A stretch of 64,000 nt of DNA from Marinobacter profundi (GTDB lineage: Bacteria; Pseudomonadota; Gammaproteobacteria; Pseudomonadales; Oleiphilaceae): assembly GCF_002744715.1 (NCBI RefSeq), contig NZ_KZ319374.1:1-64000 (forward strand), read 5' to 3'. This document shows, in pieces, positions 17,363-26,600 of this stretch. The notes under the pieces were generated by a model, which was not told the DNA's origin, searched no databases, and worked only from the letters and a program-made list of their open reading frames with translations. Each line of letters starts with the position of its first letter. Within the stretch, counting starts at the first letter, position 1. A program made the position numbers and the translations under genes.

Positions 17363-18250
17363 TCAGCGAACCAGCATGTCGAGGGCCAGTCCGATGAACA
17401 CGGCCAGTCCGGCCCAGTTGTTATTGAGAAATGCCTTGAAGCAGGGGGCCCGCTGCTGGTCGCGGGCCAGGTATTGCTGGTAGAGGAACAGGCCGGCCAT
17501 GGCGGCCAGGCCCAGGTAATAGAGCACGCCAAGGCCGGCCTGGTGACCGACAAGGGCGAGGATCAGCACGGTCAGCCCCTGGAGGACGCCGATGATGGCC
17601 CGGTCGGCATCGCCGAACAGGATTGCCGTGGATTTGATGCCGACCTTCAGGTCGTCATCCCGGTCAACCATCGCATAGAAGGTGTCGTAGGCGACCGTCC
17701 AGAGCACGTTGGCGGTGAACAGCAGCCAGGTCATCTGACTCAGTTCGCCGGCTTCTGCTGCCCAGGCCATGGGGATGGCCCAGGAGAAGGCGGCGCCGAG
17801 GAACAGTTGCGGGAGGTGGGTGTGGCGTTTCATGAAGGGATAAATGAAAGCCAGCAGGGCGCCTCCGAAGGACAGGTAGAGTGTCAGCGGGTTGGTGAAC
17901 AAAACCACCATCAGAAAGGACAGCAGGCACAGGGCGCCAAACAGCGCGACGGCTTCCCAGGCCTTGATACGGCCGGCAGTGAGCGGGCGGTCCATGGTGC
18001 GCTTGACGTGGCGGTCCCAGCCGCGGTCCGCGAAGTCATTGATGGCGCAGCCGGCGGCCCGCATGAAGAAAACGCCGAGGGTAAAGATCACGATGTTGGC
18101 AACGGTGGGGCTGCCATCGCCGGCCAGCCAGAGTGCCCAGTAAGTGGGCCACAGCAACAGCAAACTGCCAATGGGCCGGTCGATTCGCAGCAGCCTGGCA
18201 TAGTCGGCGAGGCGACTCTGGACGTGTTCGGGCATGGCGTGGAGCAGCAT
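17363..18250 (-). CDS. ubiA: 4-hydroxybenzoate octaprenyltransferase UbiA
   Basis: A 295-residue integral membrane prenyltransferase of ubiquinone synthesis that attaches the polyprenyl chain to 4-hydroxybenzoate. Both Asp-rich motifs are present: [11 protein letters not shown] and the [13 protein letters not shown] segment; about eight helices. The open frame extends far upstream, but only a start at 18250 ([10 protein letters not shown]) or 18235 gives the normal length; 18250 has a weak GGATGG. It lies 68 nt after ubiC, which makes its substrate, and upstream of phoB. Confidence 0.93.
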   Translation of the reverse strand: MLLHAMPEHVQSRLADYARLLRIDRPIGSLLLLWPTYWALWLAGDGSPTVANIVIFTLGVFFMRAAGCAINDFADRGWDRHVKRTMDRPLTAGRIKAWEAVALFGALCLLSFLMVVLFTNPLTLYLSFGGALLAFIYPFMKRHTHLPQLFLGAAFSWAIPMAWAAEAGELSQMTWLLFTANVLWTVAYDTFYAMVDRDDDLKVGIKSTAILFGDADRAIIGVLQGLTVLILALVGHQAGLGVLYYLGLAAMAGLFLYQQYLARDQQRAPCFKAFLNNNWAGLAVFIGLALDMLVR

Positions 18251-18318
18251 AGCGGTACCATCCGGTTGGGGTGTGTTGCAGCGGGATGCGGAGATTATAG
18301 CCAGCCCCGGGGGGCGGG

Positions 18319-18912
18319 TTAAAGGCCGTGCGGGCGATAGAGGGAAGGGAGAAGATACTCGCCGACCAGCAAGGCACGGTTTCCCCAGTGGAACAGCGAA
18401 CGCCGGGCGATTTCGGGCTGTCCGCTGACCTGCGGGCGGCACAGACCGGTTTCCAGCGGGCCCCGCTGCCAGTGAGGGCTGCTGAACAGGTAGGCGCCGA
18501 GGGGTTTGCTGCCGAGGTGGCGAAGCCGGCCGCCGGCACCCTCGAGGCAGGCCATGGGAATAATGGTGCGGGCCAGTACCCAGGGCGCACCATCGCCACA
18601 CAGGCGGACCTCGCGGATCCAGGCACGCTGGCGCAGGGGAATGGCCAGGTGGCGGGCTTCTTCCAGGGTTGGAGTGGCGAAGCCTTCCCGTTGCACTTCC
18701 ACATGGAAGGACCGGGCACAGGCTTTTTTCAGCGCCGCGGTAAAGGAGCCCTCTACCTGCAGCCAGTAGCGAGCCGGGCCGTGCACCTCCGGATTTCTGA
18801 GCCCGGCAGCGGCGAGGGAGCAGTACCAGTCGGTCGGCGGAATGGCCAGCGGGCGGGCGTCCGGCGTGGCCGGTACCCGGTTGCCGCCGATGTCAGAGTC
18901 CCTTGACGGCAT
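18319..18912 (-). CDS. ubiC: Chorismate lyase UbiC
   Basis: About 197 residues. Converts chorismate to 4-hydroxybenzoate and pyruvate, the first step of ubiquinone synthesis. Recognisable features are [15 protein letters not shown]-like strand content ([18 protein letters not shown]), the glycine-rich [10 protein letters not shown] and the C-terminal [22 protein letters not shown]. The best start, ATG 18912, lies inside the end of hpt, overlapping it by 20 nt in another frame, so translation is likely coupled to hpt. It is followed by ubiA, the next enzyme of the pathway. Confidence 0.9.
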   Translation of the reverse strand: MPSRDSDIGGNRVPATPDARPLAIPPTDWYCSLAAAGLRNPEVHGPARYWLQVEGSFTAALKKACARSFHVEVQREGFATPTLEEARHLAIPLRQRAWIREVRLCGDGAPWVLARTIIPMACLEGAGGRLRHLGSKPLGAYLFSSPHWQRGPLETGLCRPQVSGQPEIARRSLFHWGNRALLVGEYLLPSLYRPHGL

Positions 18913-19450
18913 AGATGCCCGGTGCGTTGCGCCAGTACCCTTTATAATCCATGCCAAAGCCAAACAGGAAGCGGTCTTCCACTTCCAGGCCGGTAAAGTC
19001 GGCCTTCAGGCCGGGCCGGGCTTTGCGGTCGTGTATCTTGTCCACCAGCACCGCCGTGAGCACGGTCTCGGCGCCCTGGGCGCGGCAATAGTCCGCGATT
19101 GCCTCCAGGGTGGTACCTTCATCGAGGATATCGTCAACGATCAGGACGGTGCGGCCCTGCATGTTCGCTTCCGGACGCAGTTTCCACTCGAGCAGCCCGC
19201 CGGTGGTTTCCTGGCGGTAGCGGGTGGCGTGCAGGTACTCGGCCTGAACCGGGAACTTCAGCCGTGGCAGCAGTTGACCGGTCAGGATCAGGCCGCCGTT
19301 CATCACGCAGAACAGTAACGGGTTGCGGTCCTTCAGTTGATCGGTAATGGCTGCGGCAAGGGCGTCGATGGCGGCGTGGACCTGGGTTTCCGGTACCAGG
19401 CAGTCGGCTTCGGCCAGCACCTGGTTCATCTCGGCGACGGTATCGGTCAT
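18893..19450 (-). CDS. hpt: Hypoxanthine-guanine phosphoribosyltransferase
   Basis: A 185-residue purine salvage enzyme that transfers phosphoribose from PRPP to hypoxanthine/guanine. The PRPP-binding loop VLIVDDILDEGTTL and the N-terminal FCVMNGGLILTGQLL are diagnostic of this type I PRTase. The C-terminus ([23 protein letters not shown]) is typical of the Pseudomonas-type enzyme. It is the first gene of the minus-strand hpt-ubiC-ubiA run and overlaps ubiC. Divergent from rubA across a 266-bp gap that holds the rubA promoter candidate. Confidence 0.92.
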   Translation of the reverse strand: MTDTVAEMNQVLAEADCLVPETQVHAAIDALAAAITDQLKDRNPLLFCVMNGGLILTGQLLPRLKFPVQAEYLHATRYRQETTGGLLEWKLRPEANMQGRTVLIVDDILDEGTTLEAIADYCRAQGAETVLTAVLVDKIHDRKARPGLKADFTGLEVEDRFLFGFGMDYKGYWRNAPGIYAVKGL

Positions 19451-19584
19451 AACGGTCGGATCCTGTCGTAAAACCGCCGATTATACCGGACCGGGACGGT
19501 GGAAGGGAGGTTTGTCCGCAGTGCATGCCATGGGTAATTGTTGCTATTGGCAGCAGAGGCCTTGTCTTGCTGTCGTCGCTGGCA

Positions 19585-19613
19585 TTGGTGCCGGGCGAGT
19601 CGATGGGTATGAT
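19585..19613 (+). promoter_or_regulatory. Sigma70-type promoter candidate for rubA
   Basis: TTGGTG (19585-19590), 17-bp spacer, TATGAT (19608-19613). It lies 104 nt upstream of the rubA ATG. A small inverted repeat ATTGT-TCG-ACAAT (19669-19681) lies between it and the gene. Confidence 0.5.
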
Positions 19614-19716
19614 GGCCCGAGAGACTGGCGTGGCGTGCAGTTAATGGCGCAAAGAACTTGCATGTACGATTGTTCGACAATTATTATTGCGCCCGGATAA
19701 AACCAGGAGACAGGAT

Positions 19717-19884
19717 ATGAAGAAGTGGCAGTGTGTGGTCTGTGGCTGGATCTATGACGAAGCCGAAGGCTGGCCGGAGGACGGCATTGAGCCGGGTACC
19801 CGCTGGGAGGACGTGCCGGATGACTGGGTCTGCCCCGATTGCGGTGTCGGCAAAGAAGACTTTGAAATGATCGAGATCAGCTGA
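19717..19884 (+). CDS. rubA: Rubredoxin
   Basis: A 55-residue one-iron electron carrier. The iron ligands are Cys6, Cys9, Cys39 and Cys42 (CVVCGW and CPDCG). The acidic loop ([13 protein letters not shown]) and the [13 protein letters not shown] end match the AlkG2/RubA2 class that supplies electrons to alkane hydroxylases. ATG 19717 is preceded by AGGAG 7 nt upstream; an in-frame TTG 30 nt earlier is not needed. The rubredoxin reductase gene follows 40 nt downstream. No alkane monooxygenase gene is in the window. Confidence 0.96.
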   Translation: MKKWQCVVCGWIYDEAEGWPEDGIEPGTRWEDVPDDWVCPDCGVGKEDFEMIEIS

Positions 19885-19924
19885 TCCGGCCGCTGTGCCC
19901 AGCAACCCTCAAGGAGAGCAGTGA

Positions 19925-21079
19925 ATGAGTATTGATGCCCCGATTGTGATTGTCGGCACCGGGCTGTCCGGCTATTCCCTGGCCCGGGAAATCCGTAAGC
20001 AGGATAAGGATGTGGCCATTGTCATGGTCACAGCCGACGATGGTTTCAGCTATTCCAAGCCGATGCTCTCCACCGGTTTCACCAAGGGCAAGGAGGCCGA
20101 CGAGTTGGCCCAGGCCACGTCGGCGGCGATGGTGGAGCAGCTCAACATTGAACTGCGCACCCATACGACGGTGACCGGCATTGATACCGCGGGCCATGTG
20201 CTGCACCTCGGGGACGAGCGCCTGGCCTACGGCAAACTGGTGCTGGCCTGGGGCGCGGATGTGATTCGCCTGCCACTGGCCGGGGACGGTCAGGAGCATG
20301 TGTTCTCGATCAATGACCTGATGGATTACCGGGCATTCCGCAAGGCGCTGGCGGGTAAACGGCGGGTCGCCATTATGGGTGCCGGGCTGATCGGCTGTGA
20401 ATTTGCCAATGATCTGCATAACGGCGGTTTTGAGGTGGATGTGATTGCACCTTCTGACACCGTAATGCCGGGGCTGATGCCGGCGGTGGCAGCGGATGCC
20501 GTGCGTGATGCGCTGGCTGAGCTGGGGGTACGGTTCCACCTTGAAACCGTCGTGGAGCGGATTGCCCGGGACGGGGACGGGGTGCGCCTGACCCTGGCCA
20601 ACGGTGAGTCGCTGGCCGCCGATCTGGTGATCTCGGCGATCGGTCTGCGGCCACGGACCGGACTGGCGGAAGCGGCCGGTATTGCCACCGCACGCGGCAT
20701 CGTGGTGAACCGCGCCCTTGAGACCTCTGCCGCCGATGTTTATGCCCTCGGTGACTGCGCCGAGGTGGATGGCCATGTGCTGTTGTATGTGTTGCCACTG
20801 ATGGCCTGTGCGCGGGCCCTGGCGAAGTCACTGACCGGCGAGCGGACCGAAGTCAGTTACGGCACTATGCCGGTTATGGTCAAGACCCCATGCTGCCCGG
20901 TGGCCGTCTGTCCACCGCCTGTCGCTGCCAGCGGTGAATGGGACGCGGAGCGGACGGGCAACAGTGTCCGCGCCCTGTTCCGGGATGGCTCCGGTCAGGT
21001 GCTGGGTTTTGCGGTGACCGGGGATTTTGCGGTAGAGAAACAGGCGCTGGCCAGGGAGGTACCGCCCCTTCACGGCTGA
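19925..21079 (+). CDS. rubB: Rubredoxin-NAD(+) reductase
   Basis: A 384-residue FAD protein that passes electrons from NADH to rubredoxin. The N-terminal FAD Rossmann motif VIVGTGLSGYSLAREIRK (about 8-25), the central NADH site RRVAIMGAGLIGCEFA (about 143-158) and VYALGDCAEVDG (about 272-283) are all present, in the order of pyridine nucleotide-disulfide oxidoreductases. It lacks the redox-active Cys pair, as expected for this subfamily. GGAG (AAGGAGAGCAGTG) precedes the ATG. It forms a two-gene operon with rubA, ended by a terminator at 21087-21148. Confidence 0.94.
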   Translation: MSIDAPIVIVGTGLSGYSLAREIRKQDKDVAIVMVTADDGFSYSKPMLSTGFTKGKEADELAQATSAAMVEQLNIELRTHTTVTGIDTAGHVLHLGDERLAYGKLVLAWGADVIRLPLAGDGQEHVFSINDLMDYRAFRKALAGKRRVAIMGAGLIGCEFANDLHNGGFEVDVIAPSDTVMPGLMPAVAADAVRDALAELGVRFHLETVVERIARDGDGVRLTLANGESLAADLVISAIGLRPRTGLAEAAGIATARGIVVNRALETSAADVYALGDCAEVDGHVLLYVLPLMACARALAKSLTGERTEVSYGTMPVMVKTPCCPVAVCPPPVAASGEWDAERTGNSVRALFRDGSGQVLGFAVTGDFAVEKQALAREVPPLHG

Positions 21080-21086
21080 GGGCGGG

Positions 21087-21148
21087 AGCCGGCAGGCTGT
21101 CCTCCGACCGTCCGCGAGGTTGACCGGAGGTGGTTTGCCGGCTTTTTT
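21087..21148 (+). terminator. Terminator after rubAB
   Basis: Outer stem AGCCGGCA/TGCCGGCT (21087-21094 with 21136-21143), ending in six T. An inner stem CCTCCG/CGGAGG (21101-21106 with 21125-21130) folds the loop. Confidence 0.65.
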
Positions 21149-21214
21149 CGTTGCGTAAAACCACCGGTTGCGGTAGAAAACCCCTTCGTCAGCTAACCAT
21201 TTACAGGAGCAGGC

Positions 21215-22072
21215 ATGGTTGAAGTGACCAGAAAACTGGTTGAACTGCTGGATCTGGCACCGATCGGCGATGATCATTTCCAGGGCCAGAGTGAGGATCT
21301 CGGGTTTCCCAACGTCTTTGGCGGCCAGGTTCTTGGTCAGGCCATGATGGCGGCCAGCCGGACGGTGGAGGGACGACTGCCTCACTCCATGCATGCCTAT
21401 TTCCTGCGCCCGGGAAATCACCGCCTGCCCATTGACTACGAGGTGCAGCGGGTCCGCGATGGTGGCAGCTTTACGGTGCGGAGGGTGATTGCCAGGCAGC
21501 AGGGTAAGGAAATCCTGTTTGGCTCGGTGTCCTTCCAGGTGGCCGAAGACGGTTTCGAGCACCAGCTCGACATGCCCGCGGCGCCGGATCCCGACAGCCT
21601 GAAATCCGAGCAGGACTGGGCGGAACTGCTGGTGCCCCATGTTCCGGAAGAGTTGCGGGAAACCCTGACCCGGAACCGGCCTATCGAGATCCGGCCGGTC
21701 AACCCGGTCAACCCGCTCAAGCCCGAGAAGCTGCCGCCCCGCAAACAGAGCTGGCTTCGTGCCCAGGGCACACTGACGGACGATCCGGTGCTGCACCGCT
21801 GCCTGCTGACCTACGCGTCAGACTTCAGTTTCCTGGCAACCGCACTGAACCCGCACGGGGTGACATTCATGAACCGCAAGCTGCAGGCCGCCAGCCTGGA
21901 TCATGCCATCTGGTTTCACCGCGACTTCCGCATGGATGACTGGTTGCTGTACGACAAGGACAGCCCCAGTGGTTCCGGCGGCCGGGGTTTCAATCGTGGC
22001 AACTTCTTTACCCGCGACGGCGTCCTGGTGGCGTCCACCGCGCAGGAAGCACTGATCCGCCTGCGCTCCTGA
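21215..22072 (+). CDS. tesB: Acyl-CoA thioesterase II
   Basis: A 285-residue double hot-dog thioesterase that hydrolyses medium- and long-chain acyl-CoA to free acid and CoA. FGGQVLGQAMMAASRTV (about 32-48) and the second-domain LDHAIWFHRDFRMDDWLLY (about 228-246) are the conserved TesB blocks, including the Asp of the catalytic Asp-Thr-Gln set. The length equals E. coli TesB. AGGAG precedes ATG 21215. It is likely transcribed alone after the rubAB terminator and converges with the minus-strand EAL gene. It may act in fatty acid overflow during growth on lipids. Confidence 0.94.
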   Translation: MVEVTRKLVELLDLAPIGDDHFQGQSEDLGFPNVFGGQVLGQAMMAASRTVEGRLPHSMHAYFLRPGNHRLPIDYEVQRVRDGGSFTVRRVIARQQGKEILFGSVSFQVAEDGFEHQLDMPAAPDPDSLKSEQDWAELLVPHVPEELRETLTRNRPIEIRPVNPVNPLKPEKLPPRKQSWLRAQGTLTDDPVLHRCLLTYASDFSFLATALNPHGVTFMNRKLQAASLDHAIWFHRDFRMDDWLLYDKDSPSGSGGRGFNRGNFFTRDGVLVASTAQEALIRLRS

Positions 22073-22103
22073 CTGTTGCCGGCCACCCGGGGTGGCTGCT
22101 AGC

Positions 22104-24752
22104 TCAGCCCGACAGGCAGGGCGCCAGGCCGCTGCCGGCGTCCAGCCACTTGCGAATCTCGTCCAGCGGCAGCGGGCGAGTCAGCACGAAGCCCTGCACC
22201 ATGTCGCAGCCCATGCCATCCAGCAGTTCCAGCGTTGTCCTGTCCTCGACGCCTTCCGCCACCACCGCATAACCCAGGCTATGGCACATATCGATGGTGG
22301 TGCGCACAATCACCCGATCCTCTGCTTCCCGTGCCAGGTCGGTGACCAGGGAACGGTCAATCTTGATTTCCCGGGCCGGTAACTGCTTGATGTAGGACAG
22401 TGACGAGTAGCCCGAACCAAAGTCATCGATGGCCAGCGGAATGCCGGCGGCGTTGAGGGATTTCAGCGCCCGCAGGGAGTTGACCGGATCCTGCATCATC
22501 GAAGTTTCAGTGACCTCGAGGGTGATCTGGCCCCGGTGCTCGGGATGATCGGTCATCAGCTGCTGGACGAACTGCGGAAACTCCGGCTCGCGCAGATTGT
22601 TGGGCGAGATGTTCACCGACAAACCGACCGTGTGGCCGGCGGCGAGCAATTCGGAGCGGGCGGTCATGGCTTGCGCCAGGACCCATCGGGTCAGCGGTTT
22701 GATGAGCCCGGTCTGCTCGGCCATGTTGATCAGTTCATCAACCGGAATGCTGCCTTTGCGACCCGGCCAGCGAATCAGCACTTCCAGGCCGGTCACTGTG
22801 CGGGTCCGCAGGGCCAGCTTGGGCTGGAAATACAGCTCAAGCTGACGTTGCTGCAGGGCCTGGCGGAATTCCGATACCAGGGTCAGTCGTTCCGCACTGT
22901 AGGAATCCCGCGCGGGTTTGTAATAGGCCATGCCACGATCGCGGGCCTCCTCGGATTCGCGGGCAATGTAGGCGCGACGAATCAGCGAGCTGGTGTCGCG
23001 GGCATGGTCCGGGAAGATGGCGACGCCAATCTGCGGGTCCAGCGGTAGCTGCATGCCGAGGTAGCCGATGGGCTCCTTGAGTTGGTCCAGGCCCTGCAGC
23101 ACCAGGCGCGGGGCGTTGCCGATCTGGTCGCTGTCAATCACGAACCCGAAGGTTGCCGCTTCCAGCGAGGCCAGGTGGAAGGCGCGGTCCTCGCAATTTT
23201 CTACCGGGTGAATGCCGGGCAGGTCCCGGACAATCTGGTTGAAGCGCCGGGCTGCCAGTTCCAGCAGGCGATCGGTGTTGCGATGACCAAGGGTCTTGGT
23301 AATGGCTTCCAGGTTGTTGAGATGAATGACCGCCACGGCGTGCCGGGTATCGGGCTCGCGCTGGATCAGGTCATTGACCAGCATTTCGAAACTGGTGCGG
23401 TTGGGCAAGCCGGTCTGCGGATGATGCAGGGCCTGCTCCATCATGCGCAGTTCGGCCTTGCTGCGGGCCGCCATGGCCCGGATTTCCGCTTCCTTGGCGA
23501 GAATCTTCTGCTGGCGTTCCTGGAACAGCCGCGCCGCCAGGGCAAGGGTCAGCAGAATGGCTTCGAGGGCGGAGCCGAGCTCCATGCCATAAAAGGTAAT
23601 GAAGTGGTTGGGGAGTAGGCCGTACTTATGGGCGCCGGTAATTGCGCTGCCCAGGGTCAGCAGGCCCCAGGCAATGGTGTAGTAGCTGGCCTGGGGATTG
23701 CCCCGAACCCACTGGACCGGTCCGATGATGGTCAGCAGCAGGCAGCTGGGGATGGCCAGTGCGACCGTCAGGCGGATGGCAATGTTGTAGTCGAGGATAA
23801 AGGTGGTCAGTGCAACCAGCAGGTTGGCGGCGATGGTGAGTTGTAGCAGGCGGTCCAGCGATGGACTGCTGCGGCGCAGCCGCAGGAAGGCGCGGGAGAA
23901 CAACAGGGTGAAGGTGGTGGCTAGCGGAATCGTCAGCAGCATGGCCTGGTTGTGCAGCCAGGGCAGGTCGGGCCACAGCAACTGGTAGGTGGTGCCATTG
24001 AGGTTGGCGATCAGTAACAGGTAACCGGTGGTGCTGAGTACATACAGAAGGTAGGTGGTTTCCCGCAGGGCCAGGTAGACAAACAGGTTGAAGAAAATAA
24101 CGGTAATCAGGATGCCGTAGTAAACCGCATGGAGCTGGTCTTCCACCGAGGTTTTCTCAAAGAAGTCGGCGGACTGCCAGACCCGCAACGGGATCTGCAT
24201 CGCACCTTCGGTAGTCACTTCAAGCAGGATCTGATAGTGGTGGTCGCCGCTGGCATTGAACGGGAACAGAAAATTGCGGTGTTTGACCGGGCGCTGGTCG
24301 AACGGCAGGCGATCGCCGGTGCTGACCTGGTTCACCAGTTCGCCATCCCGCAGCAGATAATAGTTGATGTGGTCGAGCTGGGAGTAACGGATCTCGAGCA
24401 GGCGATTGCCCGGTGCCGGCATGACCTCAAAGCGCAGCCACACGGTGTCGCGGATATAGCCAAAATTGGGGCTTTCCGCCGGTAACGGTTGCCAGTTAGC
24501 CGTGGTCACAACGTCAGCCAGGGTGGCGCCGGACGCCGGCGCAAGCCTGAGGTAGTCCACGGCGGGTTCGATCCATCGGGATTGCCGCAGCTCGGCCTGA
24601 GCTCCGGCGGCCACCATGACCAAGGCACCCGCGAGGGCAAGTAACAGTACAATCTGGCGCACGTGGATCCGGTTTGTTGTGGTTATTGGTCGTGTTCGGA
24701 ACGCGGTAGTTGCAGTATGCCCCCGGCCGGGGTGCTGCTCAAGCAGCAACAT
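22104..24752 (-). CDS. Second membrane 7TMR-DISM protein with degenerate GGDEF and EAL domain
   Basis: An 882-residue paralogue in layout of the protein at 7.8-10.4 kb. Signal/anchor (about 33-52), periplasmic DISMED2 domain (about 60-200, with FRFEVMPAPGNR-type strands), seven-helix membrane block (about 205-405), coiled linker, GGDEF fold lacking the motif (LEAATFGF at its place), EAL domain (about 635-870). The EAL motif itself reads EVLIRW, with Ala changed to Val. NISPNNL, EVTETSM, AIDDFGSGYSSLSY, KIDRSL and VAEGVED are intact, so phosphodiesterase activity is plausible. It is 6 nt downstream of the flavodoxin gene stop and probably co-transcribed. The start could be further downstream than 24752. 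Confidence 0.88.
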   Translation of the reverse strand: MLLLEQHPGRGHTATTAFRTRPITTTNRIHVRQIVLLLALAGALVMVAAGAQAELRQSRWIEPAVDYLRLAPASGATLADVVTTANWQPLPAESPNFGYIRDTVWLRFEVMPAPGNRLLEIRYSQLDHINYYLLRDGELVNQVSTGDRLPFDQRPVKHRNFLFPFNASGDHHYQILLEVTTEGAMQIPLRVWQSADFFEKTSVEDQLHAVYYGILITVIFFNLFVYLALRETTYLLYVLSTTGYLLLIANLNGTTYQLLWPDLPWLHNQAMLLTIPLATTFTLLFSRAFLRLRRSSPSLDRLLQLTIAANLLVALTTFILDYNIAIRLTVALAIPSCLLLTIIGPVQWVRGNPQASYYTIAWGLLTLGSAITGAHKYGLLPNHFITFYGMELGSALEAILLTLALAARLFQERQQKILAKEAEIRAMAARSKAELRMMEQALHHPQTGLPNRTSFEMLVNDLIQREPDTRHAVAVIHLNNLEAITKTLGHRNTDRLLELAARRFNQIVRDLPGIHPVENCEDRAFHLASLEAATFGFVIDSDQIGNAPRLVLQGLDQLKEPIGYLGMQLPLDPQIGVAIFPDHARDTSSLIRRAYIARESEEARDRGMAYYKPARDSYSAERLTLVSEFRQALQQRQLELYFQPKLALRTRTVTGLEVLIRWPGRKGSIPVDELINMAEQTGLIKPLTRWVLAQAMTARSELLAAGHTVGLSVNISPNNLREPEFPQFVQQLMTDHPEHRGQITLEVTETSMMQDPVNSLRALKSLNAAGIPLAIDDFGSGYSSLSYIKQLPAREIKIDRSLVTDLAREAEDRVIVRTTIDMCHSLGYAVVAEGVEDRTTLELLDGMGCDMVQGFVLTRPLPLDEIRKWLDAGSGLAPCLSG

Positions 24753-24758
24753 CCCGCT

Positions 24759-25208
24759 TCAGGCAACATGTTTGAGCCAATTCCGGACCCATGGCAGGGC
24801 TTCCGCCTCCGGCTCGGTCGTTTCCATGGCATCAATACGCAGCGTATCGCCCACTTTGCGTGCTCCGGTCTCGAGCAGCGCTTCTTCCATCAGGTCACCG
24901 GCACCGCAGTAAGTGTCACCGTAGGAGCTGTCGCCGAGTACGATGACCCCGAAGGGGCGCCCGGGTTGCTGGGGCAGCTGGTCGCGGAGTTCAAGGTAGA
25001 ACGGCAGCAGGTTCGGGGGAACTTCGCCCTGGCCGGTGGTGGAGGTGCAGACCAGGACCGGGTCGTCGTTACCGGTCAGCCCGGCCAGGGTGGGTTGCTC
25101 ATGCACGGTAATGTGGTGACCCTCGGCGGCGAGAGCCTCCCGGATTGTCCGGGCGGTGAGCAGCGCACCGCCGTATACGGTACCTACCAGAATCTGAACG
25201 GATGCCAT
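24759..25208 (-). CDS. Flavodoxin (MioC-like)
   Basis: A 149-residue FMN protein. The phosphate-binding loop is GTVYGGALLTA (about 9-19), the 50s loop is CTSTTGQGEVPPNL and the 90s loop is LGDSSYGDTYCGAG. This is the short-chain flavodoxin/MioC arrangement; MioC participates in electron supply to biotin synthase in E. coli. Located directly upstream of the EAL gene on the minus strand. The specific electron partner is unknown. Confidence 0.85.
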   Translation of the reverse strand: MASVQILVGTVYGGALLTARTIREALAAEGHHITVHEQPTLAGLTGNDDPVLVCTSTTGQGEVPPNLLPFYLELRDQLPQQPGRPFGVIVLGDSSYGDTYCGAGDLMEEALLETGARKVGDTLRIDAMETTEPEAEALPWVRNWLKHVA

Positions 25209-25301
25209 GGCGTGTCCTGTCAGGAGTTGTAAAAGCCGCCATGGTAGCGACGCCGCTGGTACCGCTCAAGTTTTCCCTCCGTCCGCCGCCCTGATGCGTT
25301 G

Positions 25302-26411
25302 TCAGTTGCCCGGAGCATCGGGAGCATCACCACCGGTTGTGCGGCTGCGCACCCGGGGTGCCAGCCGGTTGCGGCCGGATTCCTTCGCGTTGTAGAGGTT
25401 AATATCGGCCAGCCGGAGCAGCTGGTTGACCGAGTCCGCCTGGGTGACGGAGCACACCCCCACACTGATGGTAACGGGGAGGCGGTGACCATCAAAGCAG
25501 AACTCGGTGTGCTCGATGTCTGCCCGCAGTCGTTCGGCCAGCGTCAGTGCCTGCAGCAGCGAGGTGTCGGGCAGCAGCAGCAGGAATTCCTCGCCACCCC
25601 ATCGCGCGGCGACGTCGGTTTGCCGGATCAGGGAGCGGACGCGCCGGGCAAACTGCACCAGGACCGCATCCCCGGCATCGTGGCCGTAATCGTCATTGAT
25701 ACGCTTGAACAGGTCGAGATCCACCAGGGCGACCGAAAAATGGTGCCCGGAGCGCTGATAGCGGGAGTATTCCGCGCCCAGGCGCTGCTGCATGTCGCGC
25801 CGGTTGGACAGTCCGGTCAGTTCATCGGTGCGCGCTGCCTGGTCGTGACTGACCGCCAGTGCCATCAGTTCATTGCGGGCTTTCAGGCGGCTGGCTTCCA
25901 GTACAAAGCAGAAAATGGATTCAAAAGTGATCGTGGCGAAAAAGCGGATCTTGAAATCGCCGCTATACTCACCTGAAACAAACGGCAACGCGGGAAAGCT
26001 GAACACGATGACCGCAAACAGCAGGCACAGCAGCAGCAAGGCGGTGCCGGTTTTCAGGTCGGTGAGGTAGAACAGCAGGGGTGGAAATACATAGAACCAC
26101 AGGGGCCCGGTGTTGCTTTCGCCGCCGGAGGCAATGAGGTAGGCAAAGAGCAGTCCTACCACCAGCAGCATGCCCAGGCGCTGCAAGACGTGATCGCGGC
26201 GCCAGGCGTAAAGGGCGAGATTGACCGACACCAGTCCGGCAAACAGCCAGAGCGCGTAAGCGTGGGTCTGATGATCGGCGTACCAGGCTTTGGCGCCGAT
26301 GCCGAGCAGAAACGCCAGCGCCATCAGCGACACCCCGGTCATCAGGCGGGCGACCGTGGCCTCTTCGCCGTTGCGGGCAGCAAGGAATTGGGTTCCGGTT
26401 ACTTCGGTCAT
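25302..26411 (-). CDS. Membrane diguanylate cyclase
   Basis: A 369-residue protein with about six N-terminal helices (residues 25-195) and a C-terminal GGDEF domain (about 205-355). The active-site motif is GGEEF (about 271-275) in ARWGGEEFLLLLPDTS. The allosteric I-site RxxD (RQTD) is five residues upstream, so a functional, product-inhibited cyclase is expected. It is the only protein in the window with an intact cyclase motif and lies next to an EAL phosphodiesterase. Divergent from the phosphate transporter gene. Confidence 0.92.
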   Translation of the reverse strand: MTEVTGTQFLAARNGEEATVARLMTGVSLMALAFLLGIGAKAWYADHQTHAYALWLFAGLVSVNLALYAWRRDHVLQRLGMLLVVGLLFAYLIASGGESNTGPLWFYVFPPLLFYLTDLKTGTALLLLCLLFAVIVFSFPALPFVSGEYSGDFKIRFFATITFESIFCFVLEASRLKARNELMALAVSHDQAARTDELTGLSNRRDMQQRLGAEYSRYQRSGHHFSVALVDLDLFKRINDDYGHDAGDAVLVQFARRVRSLIRQTDVAARWGGEEFLLLLPDTSLLQALTLAERLRADIEHTEFCFDGHRLPVTISVGVCSVTQADSVNQLLRLADINLYNAKESGRNRLAPRVRSRTTGGDAPDAPGN

Positions 26412-26600
26412 GGTGTCTCGACTGAATGTTTTTATAATTATTGGCGTCTTTGCGGCGATTATGAGTCAACATCCGCGAGTTTTATAGCGACTTTTCGCAC
26501 ATTTGACGATTGTTGGCGCAGATGAAGCCGCGGTTTCAATTTGATGACAAAAAAATTATAGTGGCGCCCTTGATTCACCATGAGTGAGATTTGATCTGTC

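Noticed and set aside
17258-18322. A 354-codon plus-strand frame opposite ubiA
   Set aside because: It is antisense to ubiA and its start region coincides with the Pho-box promoter of phoBR.
19645-19681. GAACTT motif upstream of rubA as a third sigmaE promoter
   Set aside because: The 16-bp spacer is followed by GACAA, which does not match the TCtgA -10 element; a sigma70 promoter at 19585-19613 fits better.
26412-26600. Possible Pho box upstream of the PiT transporter
   Set aside because: No pair of CTGTCAT-like heptamers with 4-nt spacing was found on either strand.
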